Below are positions 15,556 to 25,119 of a stretch of 64,000 bases of DNA, piece by piece. Made by a program: the position numbers and the translations under genes. How positions within the stretch are numbered: position 1 is the stretch's first letter; each line of letters opens with the position of its first letter. The notes beneath the pieces are model-generated. The model was not told where the DNA came from. It saw nothing but the letters and a program-made list of their open reading frames with translations, and did not search any database. Origin of the DNA: Pseudomonas putida W15Oct28 (lineage in GTDB: Bacteria > Pseudomonadota > Gammaproteobacteria > Pseudomonadales > Pseudomonadaceae); assembly GCF_000708715.2 (NCBI RefSeq), contig NZ_JENB01000021.1, positions 1 to 64,000 of the forward strand, written 5' to 3'.

Positions 15556-16296
15556 ATGAGCCTGCAAGGTAAAGTTGCACTGGTCACCGGCGCCAGCCGT
15601 GGCATTGGCCAGGCCATCGCCCTCGAGCTGGGCCGCCAGGGCGCGACCGTGATCGGCACCGCCACTTCGGCGTCCGGCGCCGAGCGCATCGCTGCCACCC
15701 TGAAAGAGCACGGCATCACCGGTACCGGCATGGAGCTGAACGTGACCAGCGCCGAGTCCGTTGAGGCTGTTCTGGGCGCCATCGCCGAGCAGTTTGGCGC
15801 ACCGGCTATCCTGGTCAACAACGCCGGTATCACCCGCGACAACCTCATGCTGCGCATGAAGGACGACGAGTGGTTCGACGTGATCGACACCAACCTGAAC
15901 AGCCTCTACCGTCTGTCCAAGGGCGTGCTGCGTGGCATGACCAAGGCACGTTGGGGTCGTATCATCAGCATCGGTTCGGTCGTCGGTGCCATGGGCAACG
16001 CTGGCCAGGCCAACTACGCCGCCGCCAAGGCTGGCCTGGAAGGCTTCAGCCGCGCCCTGGCGCGTGAAGTGGGCTCGCGTGGCATCACCGTCAACTCGGT
16101 GACCCCGGGCTTCATCGACACCGACATGACCCGCGAGCTGCCAGAAGCGCAGCGCGAAGCCCTGCAGACCCAGATTCCGCTGGGCCGCCTGGGCCAGGCT
16201 GACGAAATCGCCAAGGTGGTTTCGTTCCTGGCATCCGACGGTGCAGCCTACGTGACCGGCGCTACCGTGCCGGTCAACGGCGGGATGTACATGTAA
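15556..16296 (+). CDS. fabG: 3-oxoacyl-ACP reductase
   Basis: NADPH-dependent short-chain dehydrogenase of the first reductive step in fatty-acid elongation. It is 246 residues. The cofactor-binding motif TGASRGIGQAI starts at residue 12, NNAG is near 86, and the catalytic triad is serine (ISIGSVVG), tyrosine and lysine (YAAAKAG). It lies 15 nt after fabD with GGAG in the ribosome-binding site. Confidence 0.98.
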   Translation: MSLQGKVALVTGASRGIGQAIALELGRQGATVIGTATSASGAERIAATLKEHGITGTGMELNVTSAESVEAVLGAIAEQFGAPAILVNNAGITRDNLMLRMKDDEWFDVIDTNLNSLYRLSKGVLRGMTKARWGRIISIGSVVGAMGNAGQANYAAAKAGLEGFSRALAREVGSRGITVNSVTPGFIDTDMTRELPEAQREALQTQIPLGRLGQADEIAKVVSFLASDGAAYVTGATVPVNGGMYM

Positions 16297-16420
16297 TACT
16301 GCAACTCAATGTGACGGATTTCGTAAAAAAAGAGTCATACTGCGAGCCTAAAATCCGTTATAAAGCTGCAACCAGATTCCAGGTAGCGGGTAGGGTGGCT
16401 AGCCTGAAAGTGCGTTTAGC

Positions 16421-16448
16421 TTGAAAAGCGAACGTCTTTCTATAAAAT
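16421..16448 (+). promoter_or_regulatory. acpP promoter
   Basis: TTGAAA (16421-16426), a 16-nt spacer, then TAAAAT (16443-16448), about 50 nt before acpP, in the 202-nt fabG-acpP spacer. A dedicated promoter fits the very high expression of acyl carrier protein. AGGAG at 16482-16486 is the likely ribosome-binding site. Confidence 0.6.
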
Positions 16449-16498
16449 TAGCCACCGGCCAGCGCCTGACATATGTCCATTAGGAGTGAAAACTAGGT

Positions 16499-16735
16499 AT
16501 GAGCACCATCGAAGAACGCGTCAAGAAAATCGTCGCCGAGCAACTGGGCGTGAAGGAAGATGAAGTGACCAACGAGAAGTCCTTCGTCGATGACCTGGGT
16601 GCCGATTCGCTTGACACCGTTGAGCTGGTGATGGCTCTGGAAGAGGAATTCGAGACCGAAATCCCTGACGAAGAAGCCGAGAAAATCACTACCGTTCAAG
16701 CCGCTATCGACTACGTCAACAGCCACAAGGCCTAA
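16499..16735 (+). CDS. acpP: Acyl carrier protein
   Basis: A 78-residue acidic four-helix protein carrying the growing acyl chain. The phosphopantetheine attachment site is S37 in LGADSLDTVELVMALEEEF. The sequence is close to canonical AcpP. It has its own promoter upstream and a strong terminator downstream, so it is probably expressed partly as a single-gene message between fabG and fabF. Confidence 0.98.
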   Translation: MSTIEERVKKIVAEQLGVKEDEVTNEKSFVDDLGADSLDTVELVMALEEEFETEIPDEEAEKITTVQAAIDYVNSHKA

Positions 16736-16763
16736 GACGCTGTAGTCGTCGCTTCTTGACGAG

Positions 16764-16799
16764 AAAAACCGCACTGCCTTTGCCGGCGTGCGGTTTTTT
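16764..16799 (+). terminator. Terminator after acpP
   Basis: AAAAACCGCAC (16764-16774) pairs with GTGCGGTTTTT (16788-16798) across a 13-nt loop, ending in T6. A classic Rho-independent terminator. Confidence 0.9.
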
Positions 16800-16878
16800 C
16801 TTTGCGAACGTGCTGCTTTTAGGCGAGCCGGCTTCGCTCACCGCGCACCAAGAGCCTGTTGCCATTCCATTCCTGCGC

Positions 16879-16907
16879 TTGAATGTAATCGCAAGAGACT
16901 CTGTTAT
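16879..16907 (+). promoter_or_regulatory. Candidate fabF promoter
   Basis: TTGAAT (16879-16884), a 17-nt spacer, then TGTTAT (16902-16907), lying between the acpP terminator and fabF. The boxes are moderate matches. The location after a terminator makes a new promoter necessary. Confidence 0.45.
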
Positions 16908-16924
16908 TAGAAAAGGAGAGTACT

Positions 16925-18168
<1,244 letters not shown>

Positions 18169-18169
<1 letters not shown>

Positions 18170-18984
18170 TGCACAGCTGGGTTGATGGCCAGCCCGCGGC
18201 TGCAGTCAACCTGCAGAACCGTGGCCTGGCCTACGGCGATGGCCTGTTCGAGACCATTGCCGTGCGCGGCGGCCGACCCAGCTTGCTGGACGGCCACCTC
18301 GCCCGCCTGGCGCTGGGTTGTCAGCGCCTGGCGATCAGCGCCGATCTGGTGCTGGTGCGCGACGAGCTCCTGCGCTATGCCAGCCAGCTCGGTGAAGGTG
18401 TAGCCAAACTCATCCTAACCCGAGGTGACAGCCAGCGTGGCTATGCGCCGGTTGTCGGTGCCGCGCCAAGGCGAATCCTGCAGGGCAGCCCTTTACCCAG
18501 CTATCCTGCCGAGCATGCCGAGCACGGCGTGCGTTTGTTCCCGTGCCAGACCCGGCTTGGGGAACAACCACTGCTGGCCGGCCTCAAACACCTCAACCGC
18601 CTGGAGCAGGTGCTGGCCCGTGCCGAATGGCAGGACAGCGACCATGCCGAAGGCCTGATGCGTGACGGGCAGGGCAGGGTGATCGAAGGGGTGTACAGCA
18701 ATCTGTTCCTGGTGCGCGATGGCGTGCTGCTCACTGCCGACCTGAGCCGCTGTGGTGTGGCCGGGGTGATGCGTGCTGCGTTGCTGGAACAGGCTGCGCT
18801 GCTGGGCATCCCGGTGGAGGTCGGTGACCTGTCGTTAGACGCGCTGGAGCAGGCTGATGAAGTATTTGTTTGCAATAGCGTCTACGGCATCTGGCCCGTG
18901 CGTGGCGTAGCCGCGCTAAACTGGTCGCCGGGCCCGCTCACCCGTAAACTGCAGGCCGTTGCCCGTACGTTACTGGAAAACTGA
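18169..18984 (+). CDS. pabC: Aminodeoxychorismate lyase
   Basis: PLP enzyme that makes p-aminobenzoate from 4-amino-4-deoxychorismate for folate synthesis. It is 271 residues of the fold-type IV aminotransferase family. The N-terminal RGLAYGDGLFETI, the PLP lysine in LAGLKHLNRLEQV near residue 140, and EGVYSNLFLV are present. The true start is ATG 18169, overlapping fabF; the open frame extends further upstream in the fabF region. mltG starts 4 nt later. Confidence 0.95.
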
Positions 18985-18988
18985 ATTC

Positions 18989-20179
18989 GTGAGACGTAAA
19001 TTCCTGCTACTGCTGGAAATGGGCTTGATCCTTGCCGGGTTGGCGTTTGGCTGGTCGGCCTGGAAGGTTAGCTCGGTTCTGGAGCAACCCTTGCACGTGA
19101 CGCAGGAGCGCCTGCTCGACGTGCCCAATGGCACCAACCCAAACCGCATGTTCTATCGCATGCAACAGGAAGGGTTGCTCGACGACGCCGTCTGGTTGCG
19201 CTTGTACTGGCGCTTCAACATGGCTGGCACTGCCCTGCACACCGGCGAGTACCGCCTTACCCCAGGCATGACGGTCGAGCAGTTGTTCGACGCCTGGCGC
19301 CGGGCCGACGTGGTGCAGTACAACCTCACCCTGGTCGAAGGCTGGACCTTCCGTCAGGTGCGCTCGGCTGTGGCCAAGCATGAAAAGATCAAGCACACCC
19401 TGGACGGCCTGTCAGATTCTGAAGTGATGGACAAGCTCGGCCATACCGGCGTGTTCCCCGAAGGGCGCTTTTTCCCTGACACCTACCGCTTCGTGCGTGG
19501 CATGAGCGATGTCGAGTTGCTGCAGCAGGCCTACATGCGCCTGGATGAAGTGCTGGCAAAGGAATGGGCCGAGCGTACCACCGACCTGCCGTACCGCGAC
19601 CCTTACCAGGCGTTGATCATGGCGTCGCTGGTGGAAAAGGAAACCGGTATCCCCCAGGAGCGTGGGCAGATTGCCGGCGTATTCGTGCGGCGCCTGCGCC
19701 TGGGCATGATGCTGCAAACCGACCCGACAGTGATCTACGGCATGGGTGAGCGCTACAACGGCAAGATTACCCGCGCCGACCTGCGCGAACCGACGCCCTA
19801 CAACACCTATACCATGACGGGGCTGCCGCCCACCCCGATTGCCATGGTTGGCCGCGAAGCGATTCACGCGGCGCTCAACCCGTCCGACGGCACCAGCCTG
19901 TACTTCGTCGCCCGCGGCGATGGCAGCCATGTGTTCTCCGACGACCTCGACGACCATAACTCGGCGGTGCGCGAGTTCCAGCTCAAGCGCCGTGCAGACT
20001 ACCGCTCCAGCCCCGCGCCGCAGCAAGAGGCACAGCCGGGTGCTGACGACGCCCAGCCCCAGGTGCCTGCGGCGGACGAGCCGCCTGCACAGCCAGCACC
20101 CGAAGCGCCGCCTGCGCAGGACGCCCCTGCTGGCGGCGCGCAAGCGGCCGAACGGCCGACGCCTGACGAACAACATTAA
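18989..20179 (+). CDS. mltG: Endolytic murein transglycosylase MltG
   Basis: Inner-membrane lytic transglycosylase thought to end nascent glycan strands. It is 396 residues: one N-terminal membrane helix (about 5-25), a LysM-like region, and the YceG catalytic domain with the glutamate in MASLVEKETGIPQERG near residue 220. A C-terminal tail of about 60 residues rich in Pro, Ala and Gln is longer than in E. coli MltG and is probably disordered. The GTG start lies 4 nt after pabC. Older annotations call this gene an aminodeoxychorismate lyase because of its neighbour. Confidence 0.93.
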   Translation: MRRKFLLLLEMGLILAGLAFGWSAWKVSSVLEQPLHVTQERLLDVPNGTNPNRMFYRMQQEGLLDDAVWLRLYWRFNMAGTALHTGEYRLTPGMTVEQLFDAWRRADVVQYNLTLVEGWTFRQVRSAVAKHEKIKHTLDGLSDSEVMDKLGHTGVFPEGRFFPDTYRFVRGMSDVELLQQAYMRLDEVLAKEWAERTTDLPYRDPYQALIMASLVEKETGIPQERGQIAGVFVRRLRLGMMLQTDPTVIYGMGERYNGKITRADLREPTPYNTYTMTGLPPTPIAMVGREAIHAALNPSDGTSLYFVARGDGSHVFSDDLDDHNSAVREFQLKRRADYRSSPAPQQEAQPGADDAQPQVPAADEPPAQPAPEAPPAQDAPAGGAQAAERPTPDEQH

Positions 20180-20188
20180 GGACTGCCT

Positions 20189-20821
20189 GTGAGCGGCTTG
20201 TTTATTACGCTGGAAGGCCCCGAAGGCGCGGGCAAGAGCACCAACCGCGACTACCTGGCTGCGCGCTTGCGCGAGCAGGGCCTGGATATAGTGCTGACCC
20301 GTGAGCCCGGCGGTACGCCGCTGGCCGAAAAGGTGCGCGAGCTGCTGCTGGCCCCCAGCGATGAAATCATGGCGGCCGACACCGAGCTGTTGCTGGTGTT
20401 CGCCGCCCGCGCCCAGCACCTGGCACAGGTAATCCGCCCGGCGCTGGCCCGCGGTGCCGTGGTGCTGTGTGATCGCTTCACCGACGCCACCTATGCCTAT
20501 CAGGGCGGCGGGCGCGGTTTGTCGGTCGAGCGCATCGCCACCCTGGAGCAATTCGTCCAGGGTGACCTGCGCCCGGACCTGACCTTGGTCTTCGACCTGC
20601 CGGTGGAGGTGGGCTTGGCCCGTGCTGCCGCCCGCGGCCGCCTGGACCGTTTCGAGCAGGAGGGCCAGGCGTTCTTCGAGGCGGTGCGCCAGGCATATCT
20701 GCAGCGCGCCCGGCGCGAGCCGCAGCGCTACAGCCTGCTCGATGCCGCACAATCGCTGGAGGCCGTGCAGCGCGACATCGATGTGCTACTGCCGGCGATT
20801 GTGGAGCGTTGCCGTGGCTGA
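20189..20821 (+). CDS. tmk: Thymidylate kinase
   Basis: Phosphorylates dTMP to dTDP. It is 210 residues. The P-loop GPEGAGKST is at about residues 9-17, the DRF motif is in VVLCDRFTDATYAYQGGGRG, and the lid is in RGRLDRFEQEG. The GTG start lies 9 nt after mltG. The 3' end overlaps holB by 8 nt, the usual tmk-holB pairing. Confidence 0.97.
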   Translation: MSGLFITLEGPEGAGKSTNRDYLAARLREQGLDIVLTREPGGTPLAEKVRELLLAPSDEIMAADTELLLVFAARAQHLAQVIRPALARGAVVLCDRFTDATYAYQGGGRGLSVERIATLEQFVQGDLRPDLTLVFDLPVEVGLARAAARGRLDRFEQEGQAFFEAVRQAYLQRARREPQRYSLLDAAQSLEAVQRDIDVLLPAIVERCRG

Positions 20822-21800
20822 CGCCTACCCCTGGCAGCAGGCCCTTTGGCAGCAGTTGGCCGGCCGCAGCCAGCACGCGCACGCCTACCTGCTGCACGGG
20901 CCGCAGGGTATCGGCAAGCGGGCCATGGCCGAGCGGCTGATGGCCCGCCTGCTGTGCCAGCAGCCCCAAGGGTTGGATGCCTGTGGCGGGTGCAAGTCCT
21001 GCCTGTTGCTCAAGGCTGGCAGCCACCCGGACAACTTTGTGCTTGAGCCTGAAGAGGCCGACAAGCCGATCAAGGTCGACCAGGTGCGCGAGCTGGTGGC
21101 GTTCGTGGTGCAAACCGCGCAATTGGGCGGGCGCAAGGTGGTGCTGATCGAGCCTGTCGAGGCAATGAACGTCAACGCCTCCAACGCGCTGCTCAAAAGC
21201 CTCGAAGAGCCTTCTGGCAATACGGTGCTGCTGCTGGTTACGCACCAGCCCAGCCGCCTGTTGCCGACCATCAAGAGCCGCTGCCAGCAGGTCGCTTGCC
21301 CGCAGCCAAGCCTGGCCCAGAGCCAGGCCTGGCTGGCCGGTGCATTGCCCGACAGTGACGAAACCGAGCGCGACGAACTGCTGACGCTGGCTGCCGGCTC
21401 GCCATTGATGGCGGTCAGCCTGCAGGCGCAAGGTGTGCGCGAGCAGCGTGCGCTGGTCACTGACGGGGTGAAGAAGCTGATCAAGCAGCAGCAATCACCC
21501 AGCCAGCTGGCCGATGCCTGGAACGGCGTGCCACTGCTGCGGCTGTTCGACTGGTTCTGCGATTGGTCGCAGCTGATCCTGCGCTACCAGTTGACCCAGG
21601 ACGAGGAAGGGTTAGGCTTGGCCGATATGCGCAAGGTGGTGCAATACCTGGCGCAGAAGAGCCGCCAGGCCAAGGTGCTGGAGGTGCAGGCCTGGATCCT
21701 GGAGCAGCGCCAGAAGGTGCTGGGCAAGGCCAACCTCAACCGCGCCCTGCTGCTCGAATCGCTGCTGGCTCACTGGCTGCAACTGCCGGGTACCCGCTGA
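20814..21800 (+). CDS. holB: DNA polymerase III delta-prime subunit
   Basis: Clamp-loader subunit that helps place the sliding clamp on DNA. It is 328 residues of the AAA+ family. The degenerate P-loop GPQGIGKRA is near residue 31. The zinc module has cysteines in LLCQQPQGLDACGGCKSC, and sensor region NALLKSLEEPSGNTVLLLV is present. The start is GTG 20814 inside tmk; the longer upstream open frame is a tmk shadow. In other pseudomonads pilZ normally follows; here tatD follows after 30 nt. Confidence 0.95.
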   Translation: MADAYPWQQALWQQLAGRSQHAHAYLLHGPQGIGKRAMAERLMARLLCQQPQGLDACGGCKSCLLLKAGSHPDNFVLEPEEADKPIKVDQVRELVAFVVQTAQLGGRKVVLIEPVEAMNVNASNALLKSLEEPSGNTVLLLVTHQPSRLLPTIKSRCQQVACPQPSLAQSQAWLAGALPDSDETERDELLTLAAGSPLMAVSLQAQGVREQRALVTDGVKKLIKQQQSPSQLADAWNGVPLLRLFDWFCDWSQLILRYQLTQDEEGLGLADMRKVVQYLAQKSRQAKVLEVQAWILEQRQKVLGKANLNRALLLESLLAHWLQLPGTR

Positions 21801-21830
21801 TTTTCATTTTTTCATGTGTGCCGTTATCCC

Positions 21831-22613
21831 ATGCTCGTAGATTCCCATTGCCACCTCGACCGTCTTGACCTGTCCGCCCATCAGGGTTCCCTCGATGCTG
21901 CCTTGCAGGCGGCCCGTGAGCGCGGGGTCGGGCATTTCCTGTGTATTGGCGTCAGTGCCGAAAACGCCGGCGCGGTGAAGGCGTTGAGCGAGCAGTACGC
22001 CGATGTCGATTGCTCGGTAGGCGTGCACCCGCTGGACCTGGCGCCAGGTGAAACCCCTGCGCTGGAGTGGCTGCTGCGCGAGCTGGCCCACCCCCATGTG
22101 GTGGCGATTGGCGAAACCGGGCTGGATTACCACTATGAGCCGGAAGCTGCCGAGCTGCAGCAGGCTTCGTTCCGCCTGCACCTGGAGGCGTCGCGGCAGA
22201 CCGGCAAGCCGGTCATCGTGCACACCCGTGCAGCACGTGCCGATACCCTGGCACTGCTGCGTGAAGCCAACCTGCCACAGGCTGGCGTGCTGCATTGCTT
22301 TACTGAAGACTGGGAGATGGCCAAGGCCGCGCTGGACCTGGGGTATTACATCTCGCTGTCTGGCATCGTTACCTTCCGCAATGCCGATGCCCTGCGCGAA
22401 GTGGCTCGGCAGGTGCCGGTCGATCGCTTGCTGGTCGAGACAGACTCACCGTATCTGGCACCGATCCCGCACCGTGGCAAGCCGAACCTGCCGCAGTACG
22501 TGCGGGAAGTGGCGGAGTATGTGGCTTCGCTGCGGGGGGCCAGTTACGAGCAGTTGGCCGAGCAGACAACTGCCAACTTCAAGCGGTTGTTCCCGTTGGC
22601 GCGGGTGGCCTGA
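21831..22613 (+). CDS. tatD: TatD-family metal-dependent DNase/hydrolase
   Basis: Cytoplasmic metal-dependent hydrolase of the TatD (YcfH) branch, with nuclease activity reported for relatives. It is 260 residues, a TIM-barrel. Metal ligands are the histidines in MLVDSHCHLD, glutamate in GETGLDYHY, histidines in VIVHTRAA and LHCFTED, and aspartate in LVETDSPYLAP. ATG 21831 gives the family N-terminus. No good ribosome-binding site precedes it, so it may depend on coupling to holB 30 nt upstream. Confidence 0.94.
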   Translation: MLVDSHCHLDRLDLSAHQGSLDAALQAARERGVGHFLCIGVSAENAGAVKALSEQYADVDCSVGVHPLDLAPGETPALEWLLRELAHPHVVAIGETGLDYHYEPEAAELQQASFRLHLEASRQTGKPVIVHTRAARADTLALLREANLPQAGVLHCFTEDWEMAKAALDLGYYISLSGIVTFRNADALREVARQVPVDRLLVETDSPYLAPIPHRGKPNLPQYVREVAEYVASLRGASYEQLAEQTTANFKRLFPLARVA

Positions 22614-22667
22614 TTCGTAGGGCGTTGGGGTTGTTTGAGGTGCACCAAGTGCCCGCCACAACCCTTG

Positions 22668-22943
22668 CAGTGCCTATGAGATCGAGCGCCGCCCGCGCGG
22701 CGCTTCGCGGGGCAAGCCCGCTCCCACATTTGTTTCGGGCCAGTCCCTCCTTTTAGATCACCGCTGTCCGCCTTGTTTGTACCCTTCGATATTGAAGGGT
22801 GCATCGCTGCTCTTGCTCAATCTCCAGCCATGCGCCCAGGGTGCGCGCGCCTATTGCACAGGAGTAACTGGCCCGAAACAGATGTGGGAGCGGGCTTGTC
22901 CCGCGAAGCGCCGCGCGGGCGGCGCTCGATCTCATAGGCGCTG
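22668..22943. repeat. Palindromic REP-core-REP element, copy B
   Basis: 77-nt inverted arms (22668-22744 and 22867-22943) differ at a few positions and flank a 122-nt core (22745-22866). The core is clearly homologous to that of copy A at 57-330; shared blocks include CCAGCCATGCGCC and GGGTGCGCGCGCCTA. The REP part of the arms is of the GCGGGGCAAGCCCGC type, different from copy A. It lies in the tatD-rgsA spacer. The 22944-23022 remainder shows nothing recognisable. Confidence 0.8.
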
Positions 22944-23022
22944 AAATTGCTGTGACAGGCACCTGGCAGCCCTCATGCAATCCCTCCTAAATCTCCCCGC
23001 TACCATCCCCCGAGAATCACGC

Positions 23023-23142
23023 AAAAAAAACCCGGGTTCTGGGGGGGGAATCCGGGTTAAGACCATTAGGAGTAAAACAAAGGTACGCGGTCCCTGAGCA
23101 CCTTTATCGGCGCGCCACTTGGGGGGGATGCGCCGCGCCAAC
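23023..23142 (-). ncRNA. rgsA: Small RNA RgsA (P16)
   Basis: Read on the minus strand, a terminator hairpin (CCCGG...CCCGGG) followed by T8 ends at 23023. About 120 nt upstream is a stationary-phase-type -10 (CAATACT, 23155-23149) without a clear -35. The predicted RNA has a 5' GGCGCG / CGCGCC stem enclosing a C-rich loop and an unpaired CUCCUAAU segment. Size, position between tatD and a TetR gene, and the RpoS-like promoter match RgsA of P. aeruginosa (PA2958.1). Identification is by location and structure, not by alignment. Confidence 0.75.
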
Positions 23143-23342
23143 ACTTCAAGTATTGGTCAGGTTTGGCGCAGTGCCAGCTTATCTTGGTCGTTTTTTAAAC
23201 AAATTTGGAATACGCCGAGGTTTCAATCCTCCCGCAACGTATGGCCGTAAGCATGGTGAAACACAGACATGCGTGGATGATCCGTGCAATTTCTTGCAAG
23301 TTAGGCATAATAAACCGCTTCGATTGTCATCCAGTCCTTCCC

Positions 23343-23978
23343 ATGCAGAAAGAACCTCGTAAGGTCCGTGAGTTTCGCCGTCGCGAACAGGAAATCCTCG
23401 ACACCGCGCTCAAGCTGTTTCTCGAACAGGGTGAGGACAGCGTCACCGTCGAAATGATCGCCGACGCCGTGGGTATCGGCAAAGGCACGATCTACAAGCA
23501 TTTCAAGTCCAAGGCGGAAATCTACCTGCGCCTGATGCTCGACTATGAGCGCGACCTGAACGAGCTGTTGCACTCGGCCGACGTCGACCGTGACAAGGAA
23601 GCGCTGTCACGCGCCTACTTCGAGTTTCGCATGCGCGACCCACAACGTTACCGGCTGTTCGACCGCCTGGAAGAGAAGGTGGTCAAGGGCAACCAGGTGC
23701 CGGAAATGGTCGAGCAACTGCACAGCATCCGTGCCTCCAACTTCGATCGCCTGACTCAGCTGATCAAGGGCCGCATCAGCGAAGGCAAGCTCGAAGACGT
23801 CCCACCGTACTTCCATTACTGCGCCGCCTGGGCGCTGGTGCACGGCGCCGTGGCGCTGTACCACTCGCCGTTCTGGAGCAATGTGCTGGAGGATCAGGAA
23901 GGTTTCTTCCAGTTCCTGATGGACATCGGTGTGCGTATGGGCAACAAGCGCAAGCGCGACCCGGAACCGACCAACTGA
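23343..23978 (+). CDS. TetR-family transcriptional regulator
   Basis: A 211-residue repressor-type protein. The N-terminal helix-turn-helix spans about residues 15-60 (ILDTALKLFLEQGEDSVTVEMIADAVGIGKGTIYKHF). The C-terminal ligand domain is unlike well-known members. The start MQKEPRKVREFRRREQE is chosen; the frame extends upstream but those codons run through the likely promoter (CATAAT at 23306-23311). Divergent rgsA starts 200 nt upstream. Ligand and targets are unknown; similar genes keep this place beside rgsA in other pseudomonads. Confidence 0.85.
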   Translation: MQKEPRKVREFRRREQEILDTALKLFLEQGEDSVTVEMIADAVGIGKGTIYKHFKSKAEIYLRLMLDYERDLNELLHSADVDRDKEALSRAYFEFRMRDPQRYRLFDRLEEKVVKGNQVPEMVEQLHSIRASNFDRLTQLIKGRISEGKLEDVPPYFHYCAAWALVHGAVALYHSPFWSNVLEDQEGFFQFLMDIGVRMGNKRKRDPEPTN

Positions 23979-24084
23979 AGCGTTCCGTCACTTAGCGCTG
24001 AAGCCGGCAGGGTGCGGGGGCTTGCAAAAACCTGATTTATGAGTCAGGTTTCGCCTGCCCCTTTCATCCATGCCGGAGTCATTC

Positions 24085-25053
24085 ATGATTGTCGATCGTC
24101 AAGGCAGGCGCTTTCGCAACCTGCGTGTCAGCCTGACGGCTGCTTGCAATTATGCCTGCACCTACTGCGTGCCAGACGGCAAACGCCTGGTGGCGGCGCA
24201 GGACGAACTCTCGGCGGATGCATTGGCCCGCGGCGTGGCCTACCTGATCGAAGCAGCTGGTATCGATCGCCTGCGCATCACAGGGGGTGAGCCGCTGGTC
24301 AGCCCGCGCCTGGATGCCTTCCTGGCAGCCGTGGCCAAGCTCGACCTCGACGATATCTCGCTGACCACCAATGGTCAGCTGTTGGCGCGCAAGTTGCCCC
24401 AGTTGCAGGCGGCCGGCATCCGCCGGCTGAATGTTTCCCTCGACACCCTCGACGCCCAGGCATTCCGCCGCATTGCCCGGGGCGGCGACCTGGCCAGTGT
24501 GCTGGCGGGTATGGAGCAGGCCAGTGCTCTGGGCATGCGAATCAAGGTGAACATGGTGCCGATGCGTGGGCACAACCTCGATCAGGTGTTGCCGCTGCTC
24601 GATTACTGCCTGGAGCGCGGCTTCGAGTTGCGCTTCATCGAACTTATGCGCATGGGCCACCTGGCCCGTGAGCACAATGCCTTTGTGCAGCAGTTCGTCG
24701 GCCTCGACCAGTTGCTCACGCTGATCGGCGCCAAGCATGCCTATGTCCAGGTCGATGCGCCGCTGGATGCCACAGCCTTGCGCTATCAGATCCCGGGCAT
24801 TGGTCACTTCGGCATCATCGCCAACGAGAGCGTACCGTTTTGCCGTACCTGCTCGCGCTTGCGCCTTTCCTCCACGGGCTGGTTGCATGGCTGCCTGTCT
24901 TCGGGCAATCGCCACTTCGTCGGTGATCTGCTGGTAAAACCGCGTCATCAGGCCCTGCCGGCCCTGCAGCGCCTGCTGGTCAAGGCGCTGGCAGACAAGC
25001 AAGACCTGGCGTTTTCCGGGGATGTGATGGTGATGAAGGTGATTGGTGGCTGA
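24085..25053 (+). CDS. moaA: GTP 3',8-cyclase MoaA
   Basis: Radical-SAM enzyme of the first step in molybdenum cofactor synthesis, converting GTP to 3',8-cyclo-dihydro-GTP. It is 322 residues. The N-terminal cluster motif is CNYACTYC near residue 24 and the SAM-binding segment is TGGEPL. The C-terminal second cluster is FCRTC...GC near residue 255. The protein ends in GG, as the family requires. ATG 24085 has GGAG 8 nt upstream and is preferred over ATG 24070. No other moa gene is adjacent. Confidence 0.93.
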   Translation: MIVDRQGRRFRNLRVSLTAACNYACTYCVPDGKRLVAAQDELSADALARGVAYLIEAAGIDRLRITGGEPLVSPRLDAFLAAVAKLDLDDISLTTNGQLLARKLPQLQAAGIRRLNVSLDTLDAQAFRRIARGGDLASVLAGMEQASALGMRIKVNMVPMRGHNLDQVLPLLDYCLERGFELRFIELMRMGHLAREHNAFVQQFVGLDQLLTLIGAKHAYVQVDAPLDATALRYQIPGIGHFGIIANESVPFCRTCSRLRLSSTGWLHGCLSSGNRHFVGDLLVKPRHQALPALQRLLVKALADKQDLAFSGDVMVMKVIGG

Positions 25054-25076
25054 AGCTGGCGCAAAAGCTGCATCCG

Positions 25077-25096
25077 CCGGCTATTCGCCGGTTTTT
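25077..25096 (+). terminator. Small terminator after moaA
   Basis: CCGGC (25077-25081) pairs with GCCGG (25087-25091), followed by T5. The stem is short, so it may be leaky. Confidence 0.45.
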
Positions 25097-25119
25097 CGTC
25101 GCCGGCCACTGGAGGAAAG

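Noticed and set aside
22446..23144. Small minus-strand open frames in the tatD-TetR spacer
   Set aside because: They are composed of REP and palindrome sequence or overlap rgsA. No coding signature.
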